From assembly GCF_001019615.1 (NCBI RefSeq), contig NZ_JNBQ01000034.1, positions 1-41,787 on the forward strand: a stretch of 41,787 bases of DNA, written 5' to 3'. The translations under genes were made by a program, and so were the position numbers. Positions 27,603-35,212 of the stretch are shown here, piece by piece; position 1 is the first letter of the stretch; every line of letters starts with the position of its first letter. The notes under the pieces were generated by a model. That model was not told the origin of the DNA and ran no database searches. It worked only from the letters and a program-made list of their open reading frames with translations. Origin of the DNA: Cellulosimicrobium funkei. Lineage in GTDB: Bacteria > Actinomycetota > Actinomycetes > Actinomycetales > Cellulomonadaceae.

Positions 27603-28130
27603 GTGCCCGACGCCCGCCTGGCCATCCCCGCCGACGACCCGGACGCCGTCGTCACCGAGCGCGACCTCGAGACCCTCGCGGAGCAGCTCGGTCGCACCCC
27701 GCGCGGGGTCGTCGGCATCGCCGCCCGCTGCGCGTGCGGGCGCCCGCTCGTGGTCCGCACCGCGCCGCGGCTCGAGAACGGCACGCCGTTCCCCACGACC
27801 TTCTACCTCACGCACCCCGGCGCGGTGGCGGCCGCGTCGACGCTCGAGGCGAACGGCGTCATGAAGGAGATGTCTGAACGCCTCACCGAGGACGAGGAGC
27901 TCGCCGCCGCCTACCGGCGTGCGCACGAGCACTACCTCGCGCAGCGCGAGGCGCTCGGCCACGTGGAGGAGATCGACGGGATCTCGGCCGGGGGCATGCC
28001 GACTCGCGTCAAGTGCCTGCACGTCCTCGTCGGGCACGCCCTGGCCGCCGGTCCCGGCGTGAACCCGCTGGGGGACGAGGCGCTCGAGCGCGTGCGCGAC
28101 GTCTGGCGCCCGGACCGCTGCACCTGCTGA
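27603..28130 (+). CDS. DUF501 family protein
   Basis: A 175-residue protein of the actinobacterial DUF501 family, function unknown, conserved between ftsB/divIC and ppx. Characteristic stretches are ERDLETLAEQLGRTPRG, VAARCACGRPLVV-like IAARCACGRPLVV, PFPTTFYLTHP, MPTRVKCLHVLVGHALAAGPG and a Cys-rich C terminus (DRCTC). The conserved cysteines and His suggest metal binding, which is inference. GTG 27603 is chosen for GAAGGAAGA 4 nt upstream. An alternative GTG at 27558 overlaps the ftsB stop (GTGA) and is also preceded by a GGGGAG, so the N terminus may be 15 residues longer. Confidence 0.9.
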   Translation: MPDARLAIPADDPDAVVTERDLETLAEQLGRTPRGVVGIAARCACGRPLVVRTAPRLENGTPFPTTFYLTHPGAVAAASTLEANGVMKEMSERLTEDEELAAAYRRAHEHYLAQREALGHVEEIDGISAGGMPTRVKCLHVLVGHALAAGPGVNPLGDEALERVRDVWRPDRCTC

Positions 28131-28151
28131 GCGCGTGGCACGCTTGGTCGC

Positions 28152-29186
28152 ATGACCTCAGGCTCCACCTCTCCCCTCACCCGTGACCCGGGCGCGCTCG
28201 CCGCGACGGCACCCTCGCCCGCCCCGGTCCCGCCCGGCGCCGCGCGCGTCGCGGCGATCGACTGCGGGACCAACTCGATCCGCCTGCTCGTCGCCGACGT
28301 CGACCCGGTCGCGGGCACGCTCGTCGACCTCGACCGCCGCATGGAGGTCGTCCGGCTCGGCCAGGGCGTCGACCGCACGGGCCGCCTCGCGCCGGAGGCG
28401 CTCGCGCGCACGCTCGACGCCGCGCGCCGGTACGCCGACGTGATCGCGGAGCTCGGCGCGTCGCGCACGCGGTTCGTCGCGACCTCGGCCACGCGGGACG
28501 CGGAGAACCGCGCCGAGTTCGTCGAGGGCGTCCTGGCGGCGCTGGGCGTGGAGCCCGAGGTCGTCTCGGGCGAGGAGGAGGCGGCGCTGTCGTTCCGCGG
28601 CGCGACGTCGACGGTCGCCGCGCTGCGTCCGGGCCCGTACGTGGTCGTGGACCTCGGCGGCGGCTCGACCGAGCTCGTGCTCGGCACGGCGACCCCCGAC
28701 GCCGCGTTCTCCATGGACGTCGGGTGCGTGCGCCTCACCGAGCGGCACCTGCGCTCCGACCCCCCGACCGCCGACGAGGAGGCCGCGGCCCGCGCGGACG
28801 TGCGCGCCGCGCTCGACGAGGCGGCCGCCGTCGTCCCGCTGGGGGAGGCCGCGACGCTCGTGGGTCTTGCGGGGTCGGTCACGACGGTGACGGCCCACGC
28901 GCTGGGCCTCGCGCGGTACGACCGGGAGCGGATCGACGGCGCGGTGCTGCCGGTCGACGCGGTCCTCGCGGCGTGCGACGACCTGCTCCACCGCTCGCGC
29001 GCCGAGCGCACCGCGCTCGGGTTCATGCACCCGGGCCGCGTGGACGTCATCGGTGCGGGCGCGCTCGTGTGGTCGGAGGTCGTGCGCCGCGTGCGCGACG
29101 ACGTCGCCGCCGCGGGCGGGTCGCTCACCGAGGTCGTCACGAGCGAGCACGACATCCTCGACGGGATCGCCTGGTCGATCGCCTGA
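28152..29186 (+). CDS. ppx: Ppx/GppA family exopolyphosphatase
   Basis: A 344-residue ASKHA-fold phosphatase that acts on polyphosphate or pppGpp. The phosphate-1 motif is AAIDCGTNSIRLLVAD. FVATSATRDAENR and VVSGEEEAALSF follow, then the phosphate-2 motif VVVDLGGGSTELVLG, and LVGLAGSVTTVTAHALGL nearer the C terminus. The single short domain corresponds to the actinobacterial Ppx2/Rv1026-like type without the C-terminal HD domain. ATG 28152 lies 21 bp after DUF501 and probably shares its transcript. A long hairpin follows the stop. Confidence 0.93.
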   Translation: MTSGSTSPLTRDPGALAATAPSPAPVPPGAARVAAIDCGTNSIRLLVADVDPVAGTLVDLDRRMEVVRLGQGVDRTGRLAPEALARTLDAARRYADVIAELGASRTRFVATSATRDAENRAEFVEGVLAALGVEPEVVSGEEEAALSFRGATSTVAALRPGPYVVVDLGGGSTELVLGTATPDAAFSMDVGCVRLTERHLRSDPPTADEEAAARADVRAALDEAAAVVPLGEAATLVGLAGSVTTVTAHALGLARYDRERIDGAVLPVDAVLAACDDLLHRSRAERTALGFMHPGRVDVIGAGALVWSEVVRRVRDDVAAAGGSLTEVVTSEHDILDGIAWSIA

Positions 29187-29194
29187 CCCGACCG

Positions 29195-29252
29195 CCGAAC
29201 CCGGGGTCGGTCCCCACCCACGCTCGCGGGTGGGGAACGACCCCGGGTTCGG
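29195..29252 (+). terminator. Long hairpin after ppx (25-bp arms)
   Basis: Arms 29195-29219 and 29228-29252 pair at 24 of 25 positions around an 8-nt loop. It begins 8 nt after the ppx stop. The outer 18 nt of each arm match the hairpin at 31160-31215 at 16 of 18 positions, so this is also a member of a dispersed palindromic repeat family. Confidence 0.85.
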
Positions 29253-29291
29253 CGTCTCCGGGGACGCGATGCGGCGTGTCGCCGTGCGTAG

Positions 29292-29310
29292 TACCGCGCA
29301 TCGCGCGGTA
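29292..29310. promoter_or_regulatory. Palindromic operator candidate upstream of padR
   Basis: TACCGCGC-ATC-GCGCGGTA is a perfect inverted repeat with 8-bp arms. It overlaps a -10-like TAGTGT (29309-29314) ahead of padR. PadR regulators usually repress their own promoter through such sites, so autoregulation is likely. The neighbouring TAGTACC and GGTAGTG may extend the recognised region. Confidence 0.6.
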
Positions 29311-29388
29311 GTGTGCATCGCGTGAGCCTGCCGCGTCCGGCGGGCCGAGTGCCGGGACGGACCAGGGCCACGCCCGACGGAGGGTCGG

Positions 29389-29721
29389 ATGGACACCACG
29401 CAGCTGCTCAAGGGGGTGCTCGACGCCGCGGTCCTCGCAGCGGTCGAGGCCGAGGACGGGTACGGGTACGACGTCGTGCGACGCCTGCGCGCCGCAGGGC
29501 TCGACGACGTGGGGGACGCGTCGGTCTACGGGACGCTGCGGCGCCTGTACGCGAGCGGGGCGCTGACGACGTACGTCGTGCCGTCCGACGCAGGGCCGCA
29601 CCGCAAGTACTACGGGATCAACGCGCAGGGCCGGGCGATGCTCGACCTGCACCGCAAGGAGTGGCAGACGTTCGCGGGCACCGTGTCCGCGCTGCTGCGG
29701 ACCGGAGAGGTGGCCGCCTGA
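29389..29721 (+). CDS. PadR-family transcriptional regulator
   Basis: A 110-residue winged-helix repressor. LLKGVLDAAVLAAVEAEDGYGYDVVRRL and SVYGTLRRLYASGAL contain the recognition region, and HRKYYGINAQGRAML forms the wing. ATG 29389 has GACGGAGGG 4-5 nt upstream. Its stop overlaps the start of the next gene by one base (TGATG). PadR genes paired this way with HAAS/DUF1700-type membrane proteins are common in Gram-positive bacteria, and the regulator probably controls this two-gene unit. Confidence 0.93.
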   Translation: MDTTQLLKGVLDAAVLAAVEAEDGYGYDVVRRLRAAGLDDVGDASVYGTLRRLYASGALTTYVVPSDAGPHRKYYGINAQGRAMLDLHRKEWQTFAGTVSALLRTGEVAA

Positions 29722-31148
29722 TGAGCACGACGACGTCCGCGCAGCAGCCCGCCGGGGCACCCGTGGGCCTGGCCTTCTACGGGCACGTCCACGCGTACGC
29801 GCAGCAGGTGCGCGCGCACCTCGCCGACCTGCGCCCGGAGCAGGTCGAGGAGCTCACCGACGGGCTCGAGGCCGACCTCGCCGAGGCGGTCGTCGACGCG
29901 CCGGGCGCGCTGCCGCGGCGCGGAGCCCCGGCAGGCGCGACCGGCGAGGGTCCCGCCGCGGGCGCCGACCCGGGCGCGCCCCTCGCCGCGGGCCCCGACG
30001 ACACCGGCCTCGACCTCGTCGCGCTCTTCGGCCCGCCCGCGGAGTACGCCGCCGAGCTGCGCGCCGCCGCAGGGCTCCCGCCCGCCGCGCCGGGCGGTGC
30101 GCGCCGCCCCCGCATCGGGCTGCGCGGGCGGCTGCTCGTGCTCGGCGGGATCCTCTCGTCGGGGTGGCGCTCCCTGTGGCGGCCCGTGACGTCGACGCCC
30201 CAGTGGGCCTCCGTCATGGAGTTCCTGCGGACGCTGACGCCCGCGTGGTGGATCCTGCGCGGCTGGGTCGCCGCGACGCTGCTGCTCTGGATGTTCGGCG
30301 GGTACCAGATCGCGATGCTGCCCCCGGACCTGTCGGCGCGGGTCGTCGTGCTCGCGGCCGTCGTGGTGAGCGTGCAGTGGGGGAGGGGCCGGTGGCTGCC
30401 CACGACGTGGCTGCCGAAGGTCGTGCGCCCGCTGTCCGTCGCGGCGGCGGTCGTCGCGGCACCCCTCGTCCTGCACGCCGCGGCGGCCGGGGCGTCCTCC
30501 TCCGTATCGGGCTGGGAGAGCGGCTACCAGCAGGGCGTGGCCGACGGTCGCGTCGGGGTGAACCAGGTCGCGTACGACGGCGGGGGGCCCGGCGGCGACG
30601 GCGTGTGGGTCGACGGGATGCAGGTGTCCAACCTGTTCGTGTACGACGCGGCGGGCGACCCGGTGCGGGACGTCCAGGTCTTCGACGACCGCGGTCGACC
30701 GGTGCGCACGGTGACGGAAGAAGGCGCGTACGGAGTCTGGGCCGTCCCTGACGTCGAGGGGTCGTGGTACTTCCAGCCGACGCTCTCGACGGACGGCCGC
30801 GAGCGCTGGAACGTCTACCCGCTGCGCGCGGTCGCCGAGGAGGACGTCGAGTACGCCGACGGCGACGGGCGGCCCGTCCCGGCGACGGGGACGCGCACGC
30901 ACGAGATGCCGTGGCCGTTCCTCAAGGCGCCCACCGCGGTGCCGTCGAGCGCGGGCTCGGGCGAGGCGGCGTCGGGCACCGGGGAGCCGAGCACCGGCGA
31001 CGCCGGCGACCCGGACGGCCCCGCGCCGTCGGGCGACGCGCCGGACCCCGCGGACGGCACCGCGCCCGAGCCCGGGTCCACCCCGCCGGCGGGCGGCTCG
31101 CAGCCGCGGCCGACCGGCCCGACCCCCGTCGTCGGCGCGATCGGCTGA
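29721..31148 (+). CDS. HAAS-type membrane protein coupled to PadR
   Basis: A 475-residue protein. Residues about 15-60 (FYGHVHAYAQQVRAHLADL, then EQVEELTDGLEADLAEA) form a small helical domain like the HAAS/DUF1700 partner of PadR. A Gly/Ala/Pro linker follows. Then come about three hydrophobic helices at ~173-195 (WVAATLLLWMFGGYQI), ~200-217 and ~233-255. The C-terminal ~220 residues are presumably extracytoplasmic. They contain a beta-domain (VSNLFVYDAAGDPVRDVQVFDDRG) resembling a carboxypeptidase-regulatory-like or BNR-type sandwich, and an acidic Pro/Gly/Ser tail. It may sense envelope state and signal to PadR; this is inferred from the gene pairing only. Confidence 0.8.
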   Translation: MSTTTSAQQPAGAPVGLAFYGHVHAYAQQVRAHLADLRPEQVEELTDGLEADLAEAVVDAPGALPRRGAPAGATGEGPAAGADPGAPLAAGPDDTGLDLVALFGPPAEYAAELRAAAGLPPAAPGGARRPRIGLRGRLLVLGGILSSGWRSLWRPVTSTPQWASVMEFLRTLTPAWWILRGWVAATLLLWMFGGYQIAMLPPDLSARVVVLAAVVVSVQWGRGRWLPTTWLPKVVRPLSVAAAVVAAPLVLHAAAAGASSSVSGWESGYQQGVADGRVGVNQVAYDGGGPGGDGVWVDGMQVSNLFVYDAAGDPVRDVQVFDDRGRPVRTVTEEGAYGVWAVPDVEGSWYFQPTLSTDGRERWNVYPLRAVAEEDVEYADGDGRPVPATGTRTHEMPWPFLKAPTAVPSSAGSGEAASGTGEPSTGDAGDPDGPAPSGDAPDPADGTAPEPGSTPPAGGSQPRPTGPTPVVGAIG

Positions 31149-31159
31149 CCGGGGGCCCT

Positions 31160-31215
31160 CGAACCCGGGATCGCTCCCCAGCGGGGGGTCGTCGTGAGGA
31201 GCGATCCCGGGTTCG
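31160..31215 (+). terminator. Hairpin after the PadR/HAAS unit, related to the one after ppx
   Basis: Arms 31160-31177 and 31198-31215 are perfectly complementary over 18 bp, with a 20-nt loop. The arms share 16 of 18 bases with the outer arms of the 29195-29252 hairpin. It starts 11 nt after the stop and should end the padR operon. Confidence 0.85.
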
Positions 31216-31326
31216 GCGACCGCGGTGTCGCGTGGAATGTCGCGTCTGCCCCCTGGGCGGGGCGAGCGTGGGGCGCGTCACGCCCGTCTGGCGGACGCTC
31301 CGGCTCGCCTGTGCCGCAACCGGTAA

Positions 31327-31332
31327 TACTCT
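31327..31332 (+). promoter_or_regulatory. -10 element of a probable leaderless ndh transcript
   Basis: TACTCT lies exactly 6 nt before ATG 31339. An overlapping TAATAC (31324-31329) is an alternative -10. No Shine-Dalgarno is visible between it and the start codon. Confidence 0.5.
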
Positions 31333-31338
31333 GGAACC

Positions 31339-32829
31339 ATGCCTCAGAATGACCTGACCTCGGTCAGCCGTGCCCAGACCGCTTCGCCGCGGCCCCGCAA
31401 GGTGCCCCGCGTCGTCGTCCTCGGCGGCGGCTCCGTGGGTCTGTACGCCGCGCGCCGACTGCGCAAGAAGCTCGGTCGCCGCGAGGCGGCGATCGTCGTC
31501 GTCGACCCGCGCCCGTACATGACGTACGCGCCCTTCCTCCCCGAGGCGGCCGCGGGCTCGATCGACGGTCGCGACGTCGTCGCGCCGCACCGCCGTGCGC
31601 TCAAGGGCGTCGACGTGCTCCAGGGCAAGGTCGTCGCGATCGACCACGGCGCGCGCCGCGTGACGATCCACCCGGAGGAGGGCGACGACTACTCGGTCAC
31701 GTACGACCACCTGATCGTCGGCCTCGGCTCGGTGTCGCGCACGCTCCCCATCCCCGGGCTCGCGGAGAACGCGATCGGCTTCAAGAACGTGGAGGAGGCC
31801 ATCGCGGTCCGCAACCACGTGCTCAACCGCATGGACGTCGCCTCGTCCACCTGGGACGAGCAGCTGCGCCGTCGCATGCTGACGTTCACGTTCGTCGGCG
31901 GCGGGTTCGCGGGCGTCGAGGCGATCGCCGAGATCGAGGACATGGCGCGCTACGCGACCCGCAACTACGCGACGATCGAGGAGAAGGACCTCCGCTTCGT
32001 CATGATCGAGGGCGCCGGGCGCATCCTGCCCGAGCTCAGCGAGCCCATGGCGGGCTACGCGCTCGAGGAGCTGAAGAAGCGCGGCATCGAGTTCCACCTC
32101 AACACGTTCCTGTCGTCGTGCGTGGACGGTCACGTCGTCACGTCGACGGGCGTGGAGTTCGACTCCGACACGATCGTGTGGACCGCGGGCGTCAAGGCGA
32201 ACCCGGTCATCAAGGAGGCCTCGGACCTCCCCGTGGACAAGATGGGCCGCGTCACGGTGCTCCCGACGCTCCAGGTCGCGGACGCCGACGGCAACGTCGT
32301 CCCGAACGCGTGGGCCGCGGGCGACTGCGCCGCCGTCCCGGACGTGCTCAACCCGGGCAAGTTCTGCCCGCCGAACGCGCAGCACGCGATCCGCGAGGCC
32401 ACGCGCCTGGCCGACAACCTCGCGCTCGAGCTGCACAGCGAGAAGCCGGTCGAGTACCGCCACAAGAGCGTCGGTACGGTCGCGTCCCTCGGCCTGTACA
32501 AGGGCGTCGCGGAGCTGTTCGGCGTGTTCAAGCTGCGCGGCGTGCTCGCGTGGCTCATGCACCGCAGCTACCACGTCATGGCGATGCCCACGGGCAACCG
32601 CAAGATCCGTATCTTCATCGGCTGGATCGGGCAGTTCCTCCTGGGCCGCGAGCTCGTGTCGCTCGGCTCCCTGCATGACCCGCGCGCGGAGTTCCGCGCC
32701 GCGTCGGTGCCGCCCAAGAAGGACGGCGAGCCGGTCAAGCAGACCGCGCAGGGCTCGGCGGCCGCGGCGGAGTCCGGCACGGGCACCGTCGACGCCGACG
32801 ACCGGACGCCGGCGGCCAAGGCGTCCTGA
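31339..32829 (+). CDS. ndh: Type II NADH dehydrogenase (NDH-2)
   Basis: A 496-residue peripheral membrane flavoprotein that passes electrons from NADH to quinone without pumping protons. The FAD-binding Rossmann motif is VVVLGGGSVGLYAARRL (about residue 25-41). The NAD-binding motif is FTFVGGGFAGVEAIAEI (about 183-199). AAGDCAAVPD (about 328) is the second FAD contact. CPPNAQHAIREATRLADN and the C-terminal WLMHRSYHVMAMPTGNRKIRIF amphipathic segment are typical of actinobacterial Ndh. A Gly/Ala/Lys-rich tail follows. Length is normal, and a terminator follows 42 nt after the stop. Confidence 0.95.
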   Translation: MPQNDLTSVSRAQTASPRPRKVPRVVVLGGGSVGLYAARRLRKKLGRREAAIVVVDPRPYMTYAPFLPEAAAGSIDGRDVVAPHRRALKGVDVLQGKVVAIDHGARRVTIHPEEGDDYSVTYDHLIVGLGSVSRTLPIPGLAENAIGFKNVEEAIAVRNHVLNRMDVASSTWDEQLRRRMLTFTFVGGGFAGVEAIAEIEDMARYATRNYATIEEKDLRFVMIEGAGRILPELSEPMAGYALEELKKRGIEFHLNTFLSSCVDGHVVTSTGVEFDSDTIVWTAGVKANPVIKEASDLPVDKMGRVTVLPTLQVADADGNVVPNAWAAGDCAAVPDVLNPGKFCPPNAQHAIREATRLADNLALELHSEKPVEYRHKSVGTVASLGLYKGVAELFGVFKLRGVLAWLMHRSYHVMAMPTGNRKIRIFIGWIGQFLLGRELVSLGSLHDPRAEFRAASVPPKKDGEPVKQTAQGSAAAAESGTGTVDADDRTPAAKAS

Positions 32830-32871
32830 CGCCCGTCCGCACCCGCCGGGATCCCCGCACCTGCCCGACGA

Positions 32872-32905
32872 CGAGGGGCGAGCCGCGCGTACGGCTCGCC
32901 CCTCG
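32872..32905 (+). terminator. Terminator after ndh
   Basis: A perfect inverted repeat with 14-bp arms (32872-32885 and 32892-32905) and a 6-nt loop (CGCGTA). It lies between ndh and the tRNA gene, 42 nt after the ndh stop. Confidence 0.85.
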
Positions 32906-32972
32906 CGGCGTCCTGGTCGGGTCGAGCGCCGACGGCCCGGGGAGAGCCGCAGTCGCGGTAGATTCGGCCCGC

Positions 32973-33046
32973 GCCCCCATGGCCCAACTGGCAGAGGCGG
33001 CCGGCTTAAACCCGGCGTGTTCCGGGTTCGAGTCCCGGTGGGGGCA
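32973..33046 (+). tRNA. tRNA with UAA anticodon, class I shape (nominal tRNA-Leu)
   Basis: A 74-nt cloverleaf. The acceptor stem is GCCCCCA/TGGGGGC. The D arm starts GCCC and contains the conserved GG. The anticodon stem GCCGG/CCGGC holds loop CTTAAAC, giving anticodon TAA (33007-33009). A variable region of only 5 nt (GTGTT) follows, then T arm CCGGG-TTCGAGT-CCCGG and discriminator A73. CCA is not encoded exactly (CCC follows). The anticodon reads leucine UUA codons, but bacterial tRNA-Leu normally has a long variable arm, so identity is uncertain. A -10-like TAGATT lies at 32959-32964. Confidence 0.88.
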
Positions 33047-33052
33047 CCCAGG

Positions 33053-33448
33053 TCACGAGAGCCCGGTCGGGCCGTCCGGCTCGGGCGGCGGCGCGGCCTC
33101 CTGGCCGAGGACCACGACGGTGCCGTCCGGGTCCTGCACGCGCGCGACGCGCTCGCCCCACGGCTGGTCCGTGGGTGGTTCGAGCACCGGCACGCCGGCG
33201 GCGGCGAGGTGCTCGACGGCGCGGTCGCAGTCGTCGACGTACACCCACAGCACGATCCGCGTGTCCGCGGGAGGCGGCTCGCCCTGGCCCAGGCCGAGCG
33301 GCGAGCCGCCCACGCGCAGGCTCACGTAGACCGGCGGCCCGTCGTCGGGGAACGCGTACTCGACGGTCCCGCGCAGCAGGTCGCGGTAGAAGCCGAGCGA
33401 CCGCTCGAGGTCGGCCACGGTGAGGATCGGGAAGAGGCTGCGGAACAT
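33053..33448 (-). CDS. VOC/glyoxalase-family protein
   Basis: A 131-residue single VOC domain (two beta-alpha-beta-beta-beta units): FPILTVADLERSLGFYRDLL, then VYVDDCDRAVEHLAAAGVPV, and VARVQDPDGTVVVLGQE. The usual metal-binding His and Glu positions are not clear (the last motif ends VVVLGQ), so the chemistry cannot be assigned. It could be a glyoxalase/bleomycin-resistance-like protein. ATG is at 33448. Its stop lies 6 bp from the 3' end of the tRNA gene on the other strand. A 104-bp gap separates it from the preceding hydrolase gene, so it may or may not be in that operon. Confidence 0.85.
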   Translation of the reverse strand: MFRSLFPILTVADLERSLGFYRDLLRGTVEYAFPDDGPPVYVSLRVGGSPLGLGQGEPPPADTRIVLWVYVDDCDRAVEHLAAAGVPVLEPPTDQPWGERVARVQDPDGTVVVLGQEAAPPPEPDGPTGLS

Positions 33449-33552
33449 CGGCGTCGCTCCTCGGTGCGCACGGCGGGTGTGCTCCCATCGTGCGCGCCCG
33501 ACGCCCGGCCCGCGCCCCGTGCCGCCCGCCCGGTGGGGCGTGACCCGGGGTG

Positions 33553-34197
33553 TCAGGTCGCCGCTCGCCCCACGACGTCGTCGAGGAACGCCCGGACGTC
33601 GGCGAGCTCGCGCGCGTCGATGCCGTGCGCGAGACCGGGGTAGACGCGCTCGACGAGCGTCGAGCGGTCCGGCAGCCACGCGGCGGTGCGGTCGACCGCG
33701 TGCGGCGCGATGACCCGGTCGTCGGCGCCGCGGCCCCAGAAGACGGGCGGGCGCGACGCGGCGAGCGCGGGGTCGGCGGGCTGCTCCGCCGCCTGGACGA
33801 ACCCGCCGAGGACGACGGTCGCCGCCACGCGCTCGGGGCGCGTGCGCAGGAGCTGCGTGGCCATGAGCCCACCCTGGGAGAACCCGACGGGGACGACCGG
33901 CCGGTCGGTACCGAGCTCGGCGTCGACCCAGTCCCAGACGGCCTCGGTCGCGCGCGCGACGGGCTCGGGGTCGGGGTCGCCGGGCGTGACGATCGGGAAC
34001 CACGCGAACCCGCCGTGGGGGAGGGCGAGCGGGGCGCGGAGCGAGACCCAGGGCGCACCGAGGTGCGGGCCGAGGCCGGCGAGGTCGTGCTCGTGGGAGC
34101 CGAACCCGTGGAGCAGCACGACGACGGCGCCCCCCGCGGGCGGGCTCGTCGGGTCCGCCTCGGACCGGACCGCGACGAGGGGGGCCGGAGCGCTCAT
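33553..34197 (-). CDS. Carboxylesterase/phospholipase-type alpha/beta hydrolase
   Basis: A 214-residue single-domain hydrolase of the Abhydrolase_2 type. The oxyanion region is VVLLHGFGSHEHDL, the nucleophile Ser107 is in VGFSQGG, the acid is Asp159/160 in GADDRV, and the base is His191 in LAHGID. Similar small esterases (MhqD/YodD-like) accompany ring-cleaving VOC dioxygenases in quinone-responsive operons. Its ATG overlaps the stop of the dioxygenase gene by 4 bp (ATGA), so the two are translated together. The physiological ester is unknown. Confidence 0.88.
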   Translation of the reverse strand: MSAPAPLVAVRSEADPTSPPAGGAVVVLLHGFGSHEHDLAGLGPHLGAPWVSLRAPLALPHGGFAWFPIVTPGDPDPEPVARATEAVWDWVDAELGTDRPVVPVGFSQGGLMATQLLRTRPERVAATVVLGGFVQAAEQPADPALAASRPPVFWGRGADDRVIAPHAVDRTAAWLPDRSTLVERVYPGLAHGIDARELADVRAFLDDVVGRAAT

Positions 34198-35120
34198 CGC
34201 GCGAGCAGCTCGTCGGTCGTCGTGCCGGGCACGGCCAGCGTGACGCGCGTGCCCCACGGGTCGTGCACGACGACGGAGCGGCCGTCGTCGGCGTGCTGCA
34301 GGCCACGGGCGCGCAGGCGGGCGACGAGCGCGTCGAGGTCGTCGCGGCCGGGCACGGTGATCGCCACGTCCCCGAGGCCGAGGCTCGCGGCGCGCGGCCC
34401 GGCGCCGGCGCTGTTCCAGACGTTCATCGCGACGTGGTGGTGGTAGCCGCCGGCGGACGCGAACAGGGCGCCGCTGTACTCGGTGACCGTGGCCTCGAAC
34501 CCGACGGCGTCGACGTAGAAGTCGTGGGCGGTCGCGATGTCACCGACCTGGAGATGGACGTGCCCCACGCGCCCGGCGAGCGAGGGCCCGGCGTCGAACG
34601 TCTCCTGGTCGAGGTGCGTGCGCAGGTACGCGTTCGGGTCCAGGAACTCGGTGGCCATGCGGATCTGCCCCCGCTCGCGCACCCACGTCTCGCGCGGCCG
34701 GTCGGTGTACAGCTCGACGCCGTTGCCCTCGGGGTCGGTGAAGTAGAACGCCTCGCTGACGAGGTGGTCGCTCGACCCGACGAACGACCCCCGGCGGTCC
34801 TGCGCGGCGCGGTAGACGGTCGCGGCGAGGCTCGCCGCGTCGTCGAACAGGAACGCGGTGTGGAACAGGCCGGCCTGGCGCCGGTCGACGGCGGGCAGGC
34901 CGGGCGTGTGCACGAGGCGCAGCATGGGCGTCGTGCCGCGGCCGAGGACGCGGTGCACCTCGGTGCCGCGGGAACGCTCCTCGAGGGGAGCGAGCGCGAA
35001 CGCGCCCGTGTAGTAGGACGTCATCTGCTCGAGGTCGCCGACGCGCAGCGTGACGGCGTCCATGCTCGTGGACGGGGACAGGAGGCGGTCGGTCGCCGCG
35101 CCCGGGGTGCTCGTGGTCAT
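34194..35120 (-). CDS. Two-domain VOC ring-cleaving dioxygenase (CatE/MhqO-like)
   Basis: A 308-residue extradiol-type dioxygenase built from two VOC repeats: about 20-145 (MDAVTLRVGDLEQMTSYY ... DPEGNGVELYTDRP) and about 180-300 (VGHVHLQVGDIATAHDFY ... YHHHVAMNVW). The two His motifs of the C-terminal repeat fit an Fe(II) site. The third ligand is less clear because the last motif is DPWGTRVTL. It probably opens catechol- or hydroquinone-like rings as a defence against quinones. ATG 35120 has a GGAG site. It is first in a two-gene operon behind a MarR-type operator. Confidence 0.85.
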   Translation of the reverse strand: MTTSTPGAATDRLLSPSTSMDAVTLRVGDLEQMTSYYTGAFALAPLEERSRGTEVHRVLGRGTTPMLRLVHTPGLPAVDRRQAGLFHTAFLFDDAASLAATVYRAAQDRRGSFVGSSDHLVSEAFYFTDPEGNGVELYTDRPRETWVRERGQIRMATEFLDPNAYLRTHLDQETFDAGPSLAGRVGHVHLQVGDIATAHDFYVDAVGFEATVTEYSGALFASAGGYHHHVAMNVWNSAGAGPRAASLGLGDVAITVPGRDDLDALVARLRARGLQHADDGRSVVVHDPWGTRVTLAVPGTTTDELLAR

Positions 35121-35134
35121 GTCTGCTCCAACTT

Positions 35135-35152
35135 GTTGTCGCTACAACTATA
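35135..35152 (-). promoter_or_regulatory. Promoter and MarR-type operator of the dioxygenase-hydrolase operon
   Basis: On the reverse strand TATAGT (35152-35147) is a good -10. The inverted repeat GTTGT-CGCT-ACAAC (35135-35148) overlaps its downstream end and the likely start site. This placement suits repression. The GTTGT/ACAAC half-sites are typical of MarR-family repressors, and no such regulator gene lies in the window. Confidence 0.65.
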
Positions 35153-35212
35153 TTCCCACACGCCGTCGGACGCTCCCGACGGGGGAGGTGCTTCCTTGCT
35201 AGGGTCGCGGCG

